Origin: Gonium pectorale
Lineage: Eukaryota; Chlorophyta; Chlorophyceae; Chlamydomonadales; Volvocaceae
Reading direction: 5' to 3'
Assembly (NCBI GenBank): GCA_001584585.1
Contig: LSYV01000023.1
Location: 448,910-502,183 of the forward strand
DNA length: 53,274 nt
Shown here: piece by piece, positions 35,101 through 53,274 of the stretch
How positions within the stretch are numbered: the stretch's first letter is position 1
How the letters are laid out: each line of letters opens with the position of its first letter
Program-made: the position numbers and the translations under genes
The notes under the pieces: generated by a model
Told to the model about the DNA's origin: nothing
Database searches by the model: none
Seen by the model: the letters and a program-made list of their open reading frames with translations, nothing else

Positions 35101-38100
35101 TCCTACCGGGTCGGCGTGGAAGAAGCCGTGGCGCAGAATCTGCTGCAGGTACGACTCCACCGACAGCCGGGCCAGGCGCTGGCGGTCCAGGCCCAGGCGG
35201 TCGATGGCGGCGCCGTCGTTGATCTTGGTGCCTGGGGGAATCCGTGGGTTGATGCAGGCGGACACGGGCGCGAGTTTAGGTATGGGAATGGGGCACGCCG
35301 ATGGGGTGGGGCCAATGGCATAGGGGCGGGGTACGGGGTGCGGCCGAGCGGCCCCAGCCCAGCCCCATGCACGCTGCACGCCGTGCGGTGGTCCTCCCTG
35401 ATGCCGGCCGGCCTCGCCCCCCTCGACGCGCGCAGCCACGGCCCCCAGGGCTCGCTGCCGTACCTGGCACGTACTCCAGCACCAGGATCTCCTGCCCGCT
35501 GTACTCCCAGTACACCTTGGGCACCTTGACCCAGTCCACGTCCGCAAAGTTCTCGCGGAAGCGGTCCGCGTTCTTGCCCTCCAGCCTGTGTTTACGGCCC
35601 CCGGGTGGTGCGTGTGTGTGTAGGGGGGGGGCGTGTAACGTATCAAGCAGGACGCGGTCACCGCGCCCTCGGCCTCCAGCGTGGGCGCACGAAGCACCAG
35701 TTGGCTTTTGACTAGCTGTTCTCGTGTTGGGCCTTCCGGGCAGATGTTTGTGACGGCCTCATTCAAACCCTTTCCCAGACCAGGGGTCAGCTGCCACCGT
35801 GTTCGCGGCATACCTAAGAGGCCGACGCCGACGCAGGGCGAAGGAACGCCGTGCGCTCGCTTGGGGGTGGCCAGGACCCCACCCGGGCTGAGTCGTGACT
35901 TGACCATCCCTCCAGCCTTATTTCCTCCATCGTCCAATTCCAATGCCTCCACTCCCGGGGTTGGCCTGGGAACAGTGCCCGCGCCTAAAACCCGACGCCC
36001 CTCAAGATTCCCACCTGTAGTCGATCTCCTGATACAGGATGCGGCTGCACTCGTCGTAGATGGCCACCCAGTCCCTCGCCGCGCCGTCCGTCTTGGGGTC
36101 CGCCTTCTGGAGCCACACCGCCAGCGCGCGGATGTTCTTCAGGTCAATGTCGAACAGGTCCTTCAGGCCGGGGCGCTGCACCTTGACCACCACCCGCTCA
36201 CCGCCGCGGAGGCGGGCCAGGTGCACCTGCGGCACCGCGTTGGGGCGTCGGGGTCGCCCTTGACGAGGCGGAGTGAGCAGGGAGCTCGGGGGGGGGGGGG
36301 AGCGGGAGAGAACCGTGCACAACGCCATGCCGTGGAGGCCGCCGGCGCGCCGCTCTTCCCGCTCCTCCCGCTCTGCCGTATTGCTGTCCGGGTCACCGTG
36401 CCGGCTTGCTGGGGGCTTGCTGGAGAGCTCCCTCTTCCCTCCGACGCGCAAGCTCCCTGGCGAGCGCCGCCCCGCGCCCTTACCCCGATGCCCGCCTGCC
36501 ACTTGCCTCCTCCCTGGAAGCCGACACTCCGAGCATCCTCATTTGGCATCGCTAATCACGCTTCTCATAACGGGTCAGCCCGTCCCCATCAGAACCGCCG
36601 ACGCTCTGAACCCCCCGGAGACGCCACCCAGCACCGCCGTGCGCGAGCACGGGGTCGGCCCCTCGCCAATTTGCCGACAACCTTGCGGCTCCGCTCTTTC
36701 CACACCAACCTGGCCCAGCGAGGCTGCCGCGATGGGCTCCATCTCAAACTCCTCAAACACCTCCTCCACGGGCCGGCCCAGGGACGCCTCCAGGGTCGCG
36801 CGGGCGGCCTCGCGATCGAAGGGGGGCACGTTGTCCTGTGCGGCGGAGGTTCCAAGAGGTTAGAAAGGTTCCATATAAAGGCAGCAGGGTGCAACGGGGC
36901 GGGGCGGAGATGCGGGTGAAGGAGGGGAGGGCCGGGGCGGCGGACCCTTGTGCTGCGTGGACACAGCCCAAGCTGGCTGCCGCACCCCACCATAGGTGTG
37001 CCCAGCGTCCGCGGGGTCAAGCGCGGAAAAAAACATGCTTCCCAAACTTTCCGCGGCGCGCCTCAACCCAAAACGAAGGGTATGAAGGGGGGCGCTCCTG
37101 CGCTTTTTCCCTCGCCAAGGCCATCCAACTCTCGATAAGCACCCATCGCGCCACTTCGCTTCCACTTCACCCCTTGCTATCCCGATGCCAACTGCGTGTT
37201 CCTTCATGCCCCCCCATGCATCCGAGGCTTGTTCAGTAAGAATCCCTTCCACTTCAATGCGGCCCCCCTACCTGCAGCTTCTCCAGCTCCTTAATGAACT
37301 CGGGCGCCAGGACGTCCACACGCGTCGAGAACTGCTGGCCGATCTTGATGAACCTGCAAAAGGGGGCGGTGTTTGGAGAACGTAGTGGCCTTCGAAATCG
37401 CCCTCACTGGTGATGCATGGCGATGGTGGTGGCATTGGTGAAGGAGGGGCGGGAGCAGGGACTCCGAGCGCGGGGCTGCCCAGGCACCGGGTCTGCAGGC
37501 CGCCCCCGTTGTGTGGGCCAAGGCAGATGGCGAACCGCCGGGGCGCATCCTGCGCCAACCCGGGGCACGGGTCAGGCTCGCAGACGCGCAGCGGCGCTGC
37601 GCGCCAGCTCGCTGGGCGGCTGGGAGCTGGCAGCTGACGCCAGGTCCGCCGCCGGCCGCACGCAGCTACAGTTTGCAGCGCCGGACGCCTCGCTGACGAC
37701 GACCTCTCCAGGTAGCCATGCGGCCATGTCACTGTCGCCGACGAACACCCATCCGCATTGGACCTCACCCCGCACGGTGCTTGCCCTGCCGTCGGCGACC
37801 ACCGTGATGGAGCGATCGAGTCGGCCCAAGGCTGGTCACCTGTCCACGCCAGAGCCTGGTGGCCGTGTACCCGCTTGATCACAGCGGGTGCCACACAGCG
37901 CTGCCGGCCCGGGGCGGCAGCCCCGACAAGACCCGCCTACCCTGCCATGCTTGTTGACTCTCCTCTCCCCCGCCGGCGCCCCCGTTCCCATGAGTCACCC
38001 CGCGAGAGGCCCCCGATATGCCCCGCCCGTTAGGTAGCCAGGTGGTTAGGCAGCTAAGTGGTTGGTGCGTTGCTCGCTGGTCGACTCACGTGGGCCCCAG

Positions 38101-39629
38101 GCGCACCAGCCCCTCGCGCAGCCAGATGGCCAGCTCCTTCTTGCGCGCCGAGACTGCCTCCGCGGTCATGCCCTCCTTGCCGTACGTGAACTTTTGGTTC
38201 AGCATAAGGTACCGCCACCCGAACTGGAAGGCGAACGACCAGATTTCAAACGTGCGCTGCGGAAACCGGTAGGTTGGGTGGGGACCGGTGGTTGGCGGAT
38301 GGGGACGGGGAAAGGTCGCACTCAGCCCGAGAGGGGCAGATAGTGGAAACGGACTGGGGCAGAGGGCGGCGAACCCCAGATATTCGCCCTAACAGGCGGG
38401 GGCGGCGGCGCTAGGGCCTACAGAGCCCCAGAGCTGGAGTCCCAGCGGAGATCCCTGCACCCCTGCCATCCACGCCCACCCGTCTTAGATGGTAGTCAGT
38501 GGGGCCTTACGCGTTGCAAACTCGAAGCCGCCGCGCGCGGCACCAAGCGCCTTCCCAGGCTGCCCATCTGGTGGCCCCCGCATGCTCGTTGGCGACTGAA
38601 CCCCCGGTGCCCGATCCAGCCGACATTGCGCGCTGGTCCCGCGCCACGCCCCATGGCGAATGTCCCGCGCTCTGCAGAGCCAGTGGCGCCCTTCGGGCTC
38701 GTTGCGGTCACCTTTACACCAGTATCTCTACTCCACCCGCACGCGGCGCGTGCTCCGCTTTGCACGCGGTGCTGTGCCCCTTGATGCCGCCGAGTACGAA
38801 AAGACCACAGCCAGGCCCCTCTCCCAAGGGTTCCGCCCGCATCCCTCGCCCGCCCACCTGGAACACCGAGTAAGTCTTGAACTGGCTCCAGCGGCCGCCA
38901 GGACTGCTGTACGGCGTACCAGCGGCGCTAGTGGGCTTCGCCGCGGGCTTGGCGGCTGTGGCAGCCACCGTCTCGATTTGGCCGGCGGCCTGGGGGTCCA
39001 TGGCTGCGTCTAGGGACGCGGTAGAGAGGGGCGAGAGGGCTGCTGCGACGGCCGCGGTGCCGGCGGTGGCTTTCGCCGGGGCGCTGGGGCTGGCGGCAGC
39101 CGTTGCCGCGGGCTTGCTGGGTACGACGGGAGGGGGCTGAGGCAGGTTGCTGCCTGGGGCCGTGGTGGCCGGGGCGGCAGCAGCGGCGCCGTTGCCGTTG
39201 CCGTTGGCATGGGCCAGAGCACCATTGCCATTGGAGCTCGCACCGTTGCCGTTGCTGGAGGCGGGGGCGCCACTGCTGCTGCGGGCGTCGTAGAGGACGG
39301 TGCCGTTGCTCAGCTCCGCGGCGCTAACCACAGTGGAGTCAACATCAGCGACGCTGCCGTTGGAAGATGCCTTCGGCTTCGCCTCCACCAGCTCCGTCGC
39401 AGCGGCCTGGGCGGATGCGTTGAGTGATGGGCAAAACCGTTGCTACCTTGTTTGCCGGCAAGCTGCCCGGGAAGAAGCTATAATCCCTCACCTCACGAGC
39501 CACCACCAGATGGCGCGAGGCTCGTTGGCTGCTCAGCAGGCCGGGAGCGACCACGCGACGTGCTGGCAGCGCTGACAGGCCCGCGCGGCCAATGGGCCGG
39601 CTGAGCTGGGGCTGCTTGCAAGGAAGCAT
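32182..39629 (-). CDS. ABC1K (UbiB/aarF-family) atypical kinase, plastid ABC1K7/8-like
   Basis: Fourteen exons join in phase to 815 residues: 39629-39492, 39406-38858, 38256-38090, 37353-37272, 36835-36710, 36226-36015, 35585-35464, 35231-35107, 34481-34364, 34160-34039, 33684-33604, 33455-33189, 32893-32756 and 32382-32182. The N-terminus (LSRPIGRAGLSALPARR) resembles a chloroplast transit peptide and is followed by an Ala/Asn/Gly-rich linker. Family hallmarks are intact: KIGQQFSTR (KxGQ, about 288-296), PIAAASLGQVH (Ala-rich loop), VVVKVQRPG (Lys369), FFHADPHPGN (502-511) and YYDFGMMG (526-528). The tail DDIAVTMQRLERGDLKLRVR and two C-terminal hydrophobic segments match the ABC1K7/8 (SIA1/OSA1) type. 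Plant members sit on plastid membranes and affect lipid and prenylquinone metabolism and oxidative-stress tolerance. The gene starts 244 nt downstream of the E2 stop. Confidence 0.96.
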
Positions 39630-39723
39630 TGTCGTGCTTGTAGTGGAGTGAAGATAGCAGCGCGAGATATGCTTCTGGGAATCGGGTCGCTCGCTCGGCG
39701 GAGCAGAACGCTGTAATTGGGTG

Positions 39724-39728
39724 TTACA
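39724..39728 (-). promoter_or_regulatory. TGTAA poly(A) signal of the E2 gene
   Basis: TTACA on the plus strand lies about 145 nt after the E2 stop and only 95 nt before the ABC1K ATG. The E2 3' end and the ABC1K promoter/5' UTR are therefore very tightly packed. Confidence 0.55.
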
Positions 39729-39873
39729 GATTTCGCGGCCGCCTAAGCTGACCGAGCAGCTTCAACTGCTACGGAGCAATGCGCGCGGGGCACGTCCTCC
39801 CGGGGTCCCATACGGAAATACGGCGCGAACTCGGTGGCATCCTTCGCCTACGGCGCGCGCTTGCGCTTCAAAC

Positions 39874-41649
39874 CTATCCCTGGGCGCGCTTCTTGAGCGC
39901 CAACCGGCTCCCTGCCGGTCTCAGCGGCTCTTCTGCAGGCCGCTTCGTCGCCCCGCCCTCCGCTGCGGCCTCCCGCACCGCAGACTCTCCTGCAGTTGAT
40001 GTGAAATAATGCTGGTTACAAGTGCGAAAAAAGATCTATGTTTGTGACGCCTCTCACCTTTTGCTTGCGTGTTGCTTGCGCCCGCATAATTGGTCTTGCA
40101 CACGTCGGGAGCATGCGCGCTTGAGCTGGGGTCCTTCTCCTCCTGGGGAGGCTGCGGCTTGGGCTGGTCGCTGCGGTGCTCTTGATGCTTTGCGATGCAG
40201 GATGCCGCGGCGCTAGCCTCTCCTCCCGGCCCAGCCTCCCCCCCGCTGCTGGGCGGCACTCCCCGCGGATCTTGGATGGCATGCATCTGGGTCCATTCTG
40301 CTGCTCGCCGGCGGAAGAGTTGCGGCTGTGACTTGAGCTCCTTGGCCTGCGAGAGAGTTGGTAAAGCGCATTTGGGGCAAGGATCGTAGGCCAGGATGCG
40401 GGTCATCGTAGGATTGAGAAAGTTCGGTCAACCTGGATGGCGGCGTTCTGCGTGACGAGGGCAGGGCACATATTGCATAGTGACCCAAAACACACACGCA
40501 TTCCACTGCAGGCCCTGCCGGCCATGTACCCGACCACCATGCTGCTCGAATTTCACGTATCCCAACGTCACAATCGCTACGAGAGCCCAAGTGCGCGCCC
40601 CTGACCGGAAACGAATGCAGACTTCTGCAGACTTCCGGCATGCGGGAAACAACCCTGGACACTCAGATTTGAGCAGCCTTAGCTACAAAGAGCCCATGAC
40701 CGTACCGCGTCCGCGTCTAGCGGGTCATCGGGATTGGGTTCTGCCAGCAGCGACTGGATGCTCAGCAGCACAGTCCTGTCCACCGTCACGTGAAGGGGGT
40801 GGGGGTGATGAACCACAAGGTTGGCTGGGTGCACATGTGTCGCGGACAGTGTCCCCTCGTACGCTGTCAACAACAAGGCACGAACACTGCTTTGTCTGCG
40901 GGGACGGCGTTTGCAAGTTGAAGGGTTATATACAGGCATTGAACGGTAGGTGCATCCGTGCACGGGGCGTCACTCACGACCTGCTGCCTTATGAACCCTC
41001 CCCACACACGAACCTCAGGCTGTGTGAAGGTCTCCAATCACCCTGTGCGCATCCACGGTACGCAACGGGTCAGAATGTGAAGTTAGATCTTGACGTACAA
41101 GAAGGTGCGTCCGGATTGCCAAGCCAAGCAAGCCACGGGGCACACAGGGTGCATAGGGGCAAGCGTGCTCGTGGGACCGATCACACACCTTAGGGGGCAT
41201 GTTGAGGACGCTGAGGCAGATGTTGCCGTCATGTTTGCCCACGTTGGGATGGTAAACCTGCCCGAGGAATGCGGCCAAATGGTTACTGGCCCCTACGGTT
41301 TGACAACGGCGTTCGGCATCGCACACGCTACCTTGGTCTTGAACTTGACGTTGGGAGGCTCCATGGGGTACCTGCATGATGGATGCAAGGGGGCCTACAA
41401 CCCTCATTCTGCCGCCGCAAGAGCGCTGTTGAGAAGAGAGAGCCCGCAGCACCTGTCAGGAAAGGTTACCCGCAGTACAAACACGCCTCCCGCGTATGGG
41501 GTGTCTTCTGGGCCCATGACTTGTGCCTCCACGATGCTGGCGTTGCGCTCGTCGGGCACGTATGCTGACACGCCAGCGGGAGGAGACTGCAGCAGCTCCT
41601 TCACATCGCGGGCGATGCGGTTCCGGCAAGCCGCTGAGACAGCTGCCAT
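39874..41649 (-). CDS. Ubiquitin-conjugating enzyme E2, UBE2T-like
   Basis: Seven exons join in phase to 269 residues: 41649-41453, 41371-41332, 41257-41189, 41042-41014, 40775-40706, 40346-40058 and 39989-39874. The UBC fold is complete: RNRIARDVKELLQSPP, GPEDTPYAGGVF, TFPDRYPMEPPNVKFKTK, the HPN motif (82-84), GNICLSVL with catalytic Cys93, PPKGDWRPS, SIQSLLAEPNPDDPLDADA and LFRRRAAEWTQMHA. The LSVLNMPPK...EPNPDDPL pattern is closest to UBE2T, which in animals works with FANCL in the Fanconi anaemia pathway; plants have a related E2 (UBC37-type). The fourth exon is only 29 nt and carries the conserved Trp. The 110-residue tail is hydrophilic and ends in basic SRLALKKRAQG, possibly a nuclear signal. 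Assignment to E2 is firm; to the UBE2T subgroup, likely. The gene diverges from the kinase gene. Confidence 0.93.
41100..41149 (+). repeat. 50-bp repeat in E2 intron 3, second copy at 53221
   Basis: This segment lies wholly inside the 146-nt intron between E2 exons 3 and 4. It matches 53221-53270 at about 45 of 50 positions, sharing GATTGCCAAGCCAAGCAA and GGCACACAGGG. It looks like a piece of a dispersed element. Confidence 0.7.
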
Positions 41650-42067
41650 ACCAAAAAATGTGCCTGCCGTGCCCGGGGATGGGAGGTGGGGCAATACTGG
41701 TTGAGCTGGGTGGGACGGTTTGCCCGACAGCTGCCCGCGTGCGACAGGCCCGTCAGAGCTTCGCCCTCAGTGCTATCTATCACAATGCTGTTATAATAAT
41801 AACGCGACACATAAAGCTTTCAAAAACAAAACAACTTAACTTGTCGTATTCTGTCTGGAAACCTTTGCAGAGGCCTCTCTCTCAGAGTTAAGCTGACTGG
41901 CATGGCCAATGGATAGCTTATGGCCGTTAAGACTGTAGGCAAACTCTTTCGGACATTTGCTCTTGCTCCTTCACTGCCTTCGAAGGTGCCTTGCATTATG
42001 CTGCTTATGCTTGGGAGAGCTCCTTAGTACCTAGCAGCCGCAGAGCGTCTTGTTGGTGCGGAGGACG
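41650..42067. promoter_or_regulatory. Bidirectional promoter between the E2 and kinase genes
   Basis: The two ATGs are 418 bp apart on opposite strands, so this interval must hold both promoters and 5' UTRs. It is visibly more AT-rich than the genes (for example around 41781-41900). No specific factor site could be assigned. Confidence 0.6.
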
Positions 42068-49462
<7,395 letters not shown>

Positions 49463-51184
49463 GGAGACGACGCTCGCATGCGTTCGGGAGGGTATGCAGT
49501 TGGGCGAACGTTGGATGTGGCTGTTGGAGAAGTGCGCACTTGTTTTGGACGCTGTTCCGCACGTGCAGTGAATGGAACCGGAATGGGATCCGTTCATCTC
49601 TTTTAAGGCGGCCACGAGCCGGCCGCAAAGGCCCGCCGCCGTGATCTGGCTCTTTTTAGGACTTTTTATTCGACATATGCTCTCTTGCCTCTCTTGTTAC
49701 GGTGACCATGAGCGTTGCTTTGTCGGAGGCGGAGGAACTGGACTCTCGACTTGCGGGTGTCTGATACCGACGCAGGCAAGTATAATGTTACCTAGCACCT
49801 GCCTAGCGTGCCCCAAACTGGTGGCGCTTCCTTCTGGCTTCTTCTTACTGGGGTTGTTTGTATTGGATCGTGTGTAGAAAAGCGGAGGCGCGATCACACC
49901 TTGATACCTCTTTTGCTGACAGTCTTGGACCTGTCAAGCCTTAACAGGCCATGTCCCAAGTGCACGCGGCTCGCGTGCTCGCTCCATGGCACCGTGTTCC
50001 CATCCGCCGCTTGGCCGCCGGACGGTGAATTATCACAACACCAAATGCCGCGCATGACCGGATCAGTTGCTTTTATGGTAACCATGTCGTGGCTTGGACC
50101 AATGTTTCTATGTGTCTGCGTTGTTGGCGAGCAGACGGAGGGGTGCGCTGCACGATTGACGGCGCCAATGCGTTTTGGGGCTACCGGTATCCCGTGTTGT
50201 GGTGTCCGGATTTGGCCTCACCTGGCGTTTGCTGGAAGTCAGAGGCTATGGCAGGGCACGTAGAACTCTCAGGGTCGGGTCCTGGCGATTACGGTGGTGG
50301 CAACCATGCATGATGACTGGTAATAGTAATTCCCCATATGTATATAGGATCCATATGAAGGCATTTCCGGGCCTTTTGCCCGCGACGGCACGGACGCCTC
50401 CAGGCTACGGACGCGCGGTATGAACTCATGAGCGTGTGAGTGCCCAACCCTGTACCGCCTCACGTATTTTACGGCGCCCACGGATAGGGTGCCTTCGACT
50501 GAGGGGCGTGTGCATAGGTGCTAGCTGCTGCTGCTGCTAACATCTCATTGGCGCGGCGGCTTCTCCTGTGGGTCTCCTGAGAAAAGCAGATGAGGTGTGC
50601 GCTGTTCAAGACGATGTGCACTGCCATGTAAGGTCCAAGGCCTTTCAGGCCTGGGGACGAAACGTCATGATGGGCGTTATAATCGTGAATGAGGGCATTC
50701 GTCTGGTTGCCACCCTTTGCCACTCCAGAAGCCGGAAGCACTAAACCGACAGAACACCAATCATGAGGCCTCAAACAGCTGGGTAAGAAATATTGGCACG
50801 CTGTGTCTCGCCTCCACCCATCATCCGTTGCACGCCAAACACTCGGCGAGTTTGGATCCGCCATGCACTGCAAGCTTCGAGCCGCACATACAGCCCAACA
50901 TAACTCGGGACTGAGTTTCCACTCCCCTACATCCCGCACCGCCGCTTGCTGCAAGCGGTGCAGCGCGGGGGTGCGCAGCACACGTCTCGTCCTATACAAG
51001 GGCACCTCAATCGAACGCCAAACGCCATTCAAATGTGTGAAGCGAGCAGAACTGACCAAGACCCCTTGAGCCATTGGGCCCCAGACCCGTTGAAGAGCCC
51101 CTCAACCCATCTGTGGCAAAACGTAGTACGGATGGCCACGACCTGGTTGACGTCCCCCAGGCTTCGCCCTGCCTGCCGCTCCAT
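49463..51184. other. Intergenic between convergent kinase and FAP174 genes
   Basis: This holds the 3' UTRs of both genes. For the kinase the first coding-strand TGTAA after the stop is at 50627-50631, implying a long 3' UTR unless another signal is used. No TGTAA in the minus orientation was seen for FAP174. A 201-codon open frame on the minus strand (50469-51074) has neither splice context nor a recognisable domain. Confidence 0.5.
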
Positions 51185-52361
51185 TCAGCGCTTTACAGCG
51201 CTCTGCAGTCGCGACCGGGTGCCGCTCTGCGGCGCTGCGGCCGCTTGCGGGGCTGGCCCGGGCGGCCCTCGGGCGGTTACTTGGGCCGCAATGAATTCCA
51301 ACGGGTCCTCCGGCAGTCGCTCACACTCGTACAGCTTCTCAATGGCACCATTCAGCTTCTCCATGACCTGGCAGGGGTGAAAGGGGAGGGGAGCCGAACA
51401 CAACAAGGGAGAGGGATTTGGGGTGAAACCGCCGAAGCGCGAAACCTGCCATCCCGCAAGCACACAAAGGGTCAGGATGTACCCCTGGTAGGGGTGCGCC
51501 AACCGAGAAGACGTTATTTGCACTCTCCAGGACGGGAGGGCATGTCTGCAGTACCCGCCGTCCCTTAGACCCTTCTGGCAACGTCTGGCGCCCCCTCCAC
51601 CGCGTCGCAGCGCCTGCCCCCGTCATGCATATGGCCGCCTTCCAAGGGGCGAGACTGTTCAACGCTCCCATGCCTTCCCCCGCGCCTCCTGCCAGTGCGG
51701 CCTCGCCAAACGTATGTTTCTCACCCCCGACCTTCCCGCATCGGGGGTGTAAATGCCCGAGGGTGGGCTCCCTCTTTCTTTGCTGCTTTTAACTTTCGGA
51801 CATGCAGGCTGCAATAGCAACTCAACCAGGGTTGTGAGAACCCCGTCAGACGACCCTGTTGCTGCATGGCTGCCCCATGCCTCACAATGCCGGCCCTGGT
51901 CCGCCTCTCCCCAAGTGTACATGCGTAGTCAGCGACAAGCCTCCCCTCCCACGCTGGGTAACCGCAAACCATGAACATGGAACCCCCCGAAGCTGCTAGT
52001 GGCACGCTTGCGCCAGGCGCATGCGCCAACGAGGCCCGAGGCGACCCTCGCGGCCCTCCAGCATACCTGGTGCCGGGCCAGGTACCTGCGCCATAGTGGG
52101 CCGGGTGCACGGTTTCAGTAAGGTAACGTGTGAGGCATGGCCCCCGCTACAACACCGTTGGCGCGCGGTATTCCCATACCCATGGCAGCGTCCTCGCTGC
52201 GCCCGGATAACCCGCCCGGGCACGCCATCGACACGGGCCCTGTCCCAGACATGCCCCCGCCAAACTTACTCCTTGAACAGCCGCTTGCGCTCCAGTGCTC
52301 TTTTGTACGCCTCATCGAATTGGGCTTTGGTGAAGGCCTGAACGTCCGTCTGGTCTGCCAT
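51185..52361 (-). CDS. FAP174: MYCBP/AMY-1 homologue, flagellar central-pair protein FAP174
   Basis: Exons 52361-52270, 52085-52067 (19 nt) and 51367-51185 join in phase (2, 0) to 97 residues, close to the roughly 100 of MYCBP. It begins MADQTDVQAFTKAQFDEAYK. The core KRLFKEYLARHQVMEKLNGA, then IEKLYECERLPEDPLEFIAA, aligns with the MYCBP pattern F..YL...V...L......LYE....P...L.F. The Ala/Pro/Gln/Arg tail is specific to this protein. In Chlamydomonas the MYCBP homologue FAP174 lies on the C2 microtubule of the flagellar central pair and binds an A-kinase anchoring protein (established for the family). The same role here is inferred. The 699-nt second intron contains a copy of the dispersed repeat. 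The 19-nt exon is required to complete the motif, which supports it despite its size. Confidence 0.85.
51735..51790 (+). repeat. Dispersed repeat copy in FAP174 intron 2
   Basis: GGGGGTGTAAA followed by GTGGGCTCCCTCTTTCT, TTGCTGCTTTT resembles the end of arm A plus arm B' of the complex at 30.2 kb, including the shared GGGCTCCCTCTTTCT. It is only a fragment. Confidence 0.55.
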
Positions 52362-53274
52362 TTCTCCTGGGGTTTCCGCAACTGATTTACAGAGATAATG
52401 CAATTACGTTGTCTGATAGAAAATGATGACAGTGAAGCGCCTCCCTGGTGAGCCGGTGCTTTCGGCGTTTTGTCGACTCCCTTCGCAGCTTATGTTTGGT
52501 AACGATGTTGGTAACCACTACGAGACGTTTCATACAACAAACAGTTGCAAAGGAATTGCTTGCTAAGGGTAGTTTCTGCAACAGCCCCTACATAAAATCT
52601 GTACTGGGATTATCTAAGATGCGCTCATCCAAGCCTCACCATTAACGAATCAGCTATGCGCATTTGCTGACGCAGAGTCAGCATACGGCAGCCGTATACG
52701 TGTGAGCCGTACACTCACACATTCAGAAATGCTCATGGAGCTGGGCGGCACGCGCTGAAATAAATAATCAGTCCAACTGCCACAGCCGCATGGGTAGGTG
52801 AGCCCGTTGATTGTGTCCCCATCTGTCCCCTAAGCTGTCCACCGGTCCATAGGTCGTCGGGGAGGGAGTGCTTCTGGCATGCATCTGCGCGTCGTCAGGT
52901 CTGCATGGCCGTGACCGCCACCTGCACCGATGGACTCCGCCCCTCTTATTCCTAACCTGCAAGTCTGCATCACAGGGCATCACGCGGCACGGCGGGCCAG
53001 GTTGGCGGGCTGGGCGCCCGCGGGTCTTGTAAACGCCGGCGGCCAACGGACCGGTGGCATCGAGGCAGCGTCTACGACAGCGCCCGGCACGTCATCATCC
53101 ACATCATGTCATGGACGCAGTAGAAAACGACGAATGATTGCCTGAAGGGCGGCCATCTTAGATGAGGTGATGTCCAAACTGCATTTGGCCAGTTACACAC
53201 CGATACAAGCTACACACCGAAGAAGGTGCGTCTAGATTGCCAAGCCAAGCAAACCACAAGGCACACAGGGGATA
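52362..53274. other. Right-edge non-coding DNA
   Basis: This holds the FAP174 5' UTR and promoter, then AT-richer DNA at 52380-52790 with no open frame of note. The last 54 bases (from 53221) match the repeat in the E2 intron and are cut by the window edge. Nothing else is recognised. Confidence 0.5.
53221..53274 (+). repeat. Repeat copy truncated by the window edge
   Basis: It matches 41100-41149 at about 45 of 50 positions in the same orientation. Its full length cannot be seen. Confidence 0.7.

Noticed and set aside
36288..36300. Run of 13 G in the ABC1K gene
   Set aside because: It lies in an intron; on the coding strand it is a poly-C tract upstream of an acceptor, and homopolymers of this size are common here.
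50469..51074. 201-codon minus-strand frame between the kinase and FAP174
   Set aside because: It lies in the convergent 3' region, has a Cys/His/Trp-rich random look and no recognisable domain.

Overview
The window is nuclear DNA of a green alga, most likely a volvocine chlamydomonad. It is GC-rich, with many short introns whose donors read GTGAG/GTAAG/GTGCG and whose acceptors read CAG. TGTAA poly(A) signals lie downstream of several stops. The exons are full of Ala/Gly/Ser/Pro/Gln low-complexity sequence. Families typical of such algae are present: an OPR protein, a MYCBP-type flagellar protein and a plastid-type ABC1 kinase. I joined exons by hand by requiring GT-AG ends and matching phases. 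Nothing here looks bacterial, organellar or viral, and I found no tRNA, rRNA or CRISPR.

Layout. 271-5142 (-): large RS-rich protein of unknown family, whose 3' end runs off the left edge. 5850-9355 (-): octotricopeptide-repeat (OPR) protein with a frame break near 8000. 10410-11284 (+): small WW-domain protein with a C-terminal membrane segment. 11285-16726: 5.4 kb of mostly non-coding DNA with short repeats, a strongly A-depleted tract and a few exon-like fragments. 16727-22465 (-): 1315-residue F-box/leucine-rich-repeat protein. 23076-28979 (-): LIN-9/ALWAYS EARLY homologue (SANT, DIRP, Tudor-like), a subunit type of MuvB/DREAM cell-cycle transcription complexes. 28980-32181: intergenic DNA with a complex inverted repeat. 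32182-39629 (-): plastid-type ABC1K (UbiB-like) kinase, 14 exons. 39874-41649 (-): UBE2T-like ubiquitin-conjugating enzyme, 7 exons. 42068-49462 (+): 1797-residue SNF1/AMPK-like (CAMKL) protein kinase with a UBA-like segment, divergent from the E2. 51185-52361 (-): MYCBP/AMY-1 homologue matching the flagellar central-pair protein FAP174. 52362-53274: non-coding, ending in a repeat also found in an intron of the E2.

The genes are independent transcription units, not an operon. Functions span organelle RNA metabolism (OPR), plastid lipid/redox homeostasis (ABC1K), ubiquitin-dependent regulation (F-box, E2), cell-cycle transcription (LIN9), signalling (kinase) and cilia (FAP174). I did not find a convincing new multi-gene system. 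The best leads are the kinase lacking the usual activation-loop threonine, the plant-type LIN9, the interleaved inverted repeat with dispersed relatives, a repeat shared between an E2 intron and the right edge, the OPR frame break, and a possible missed gene between 12.3 and 16.5 kb.
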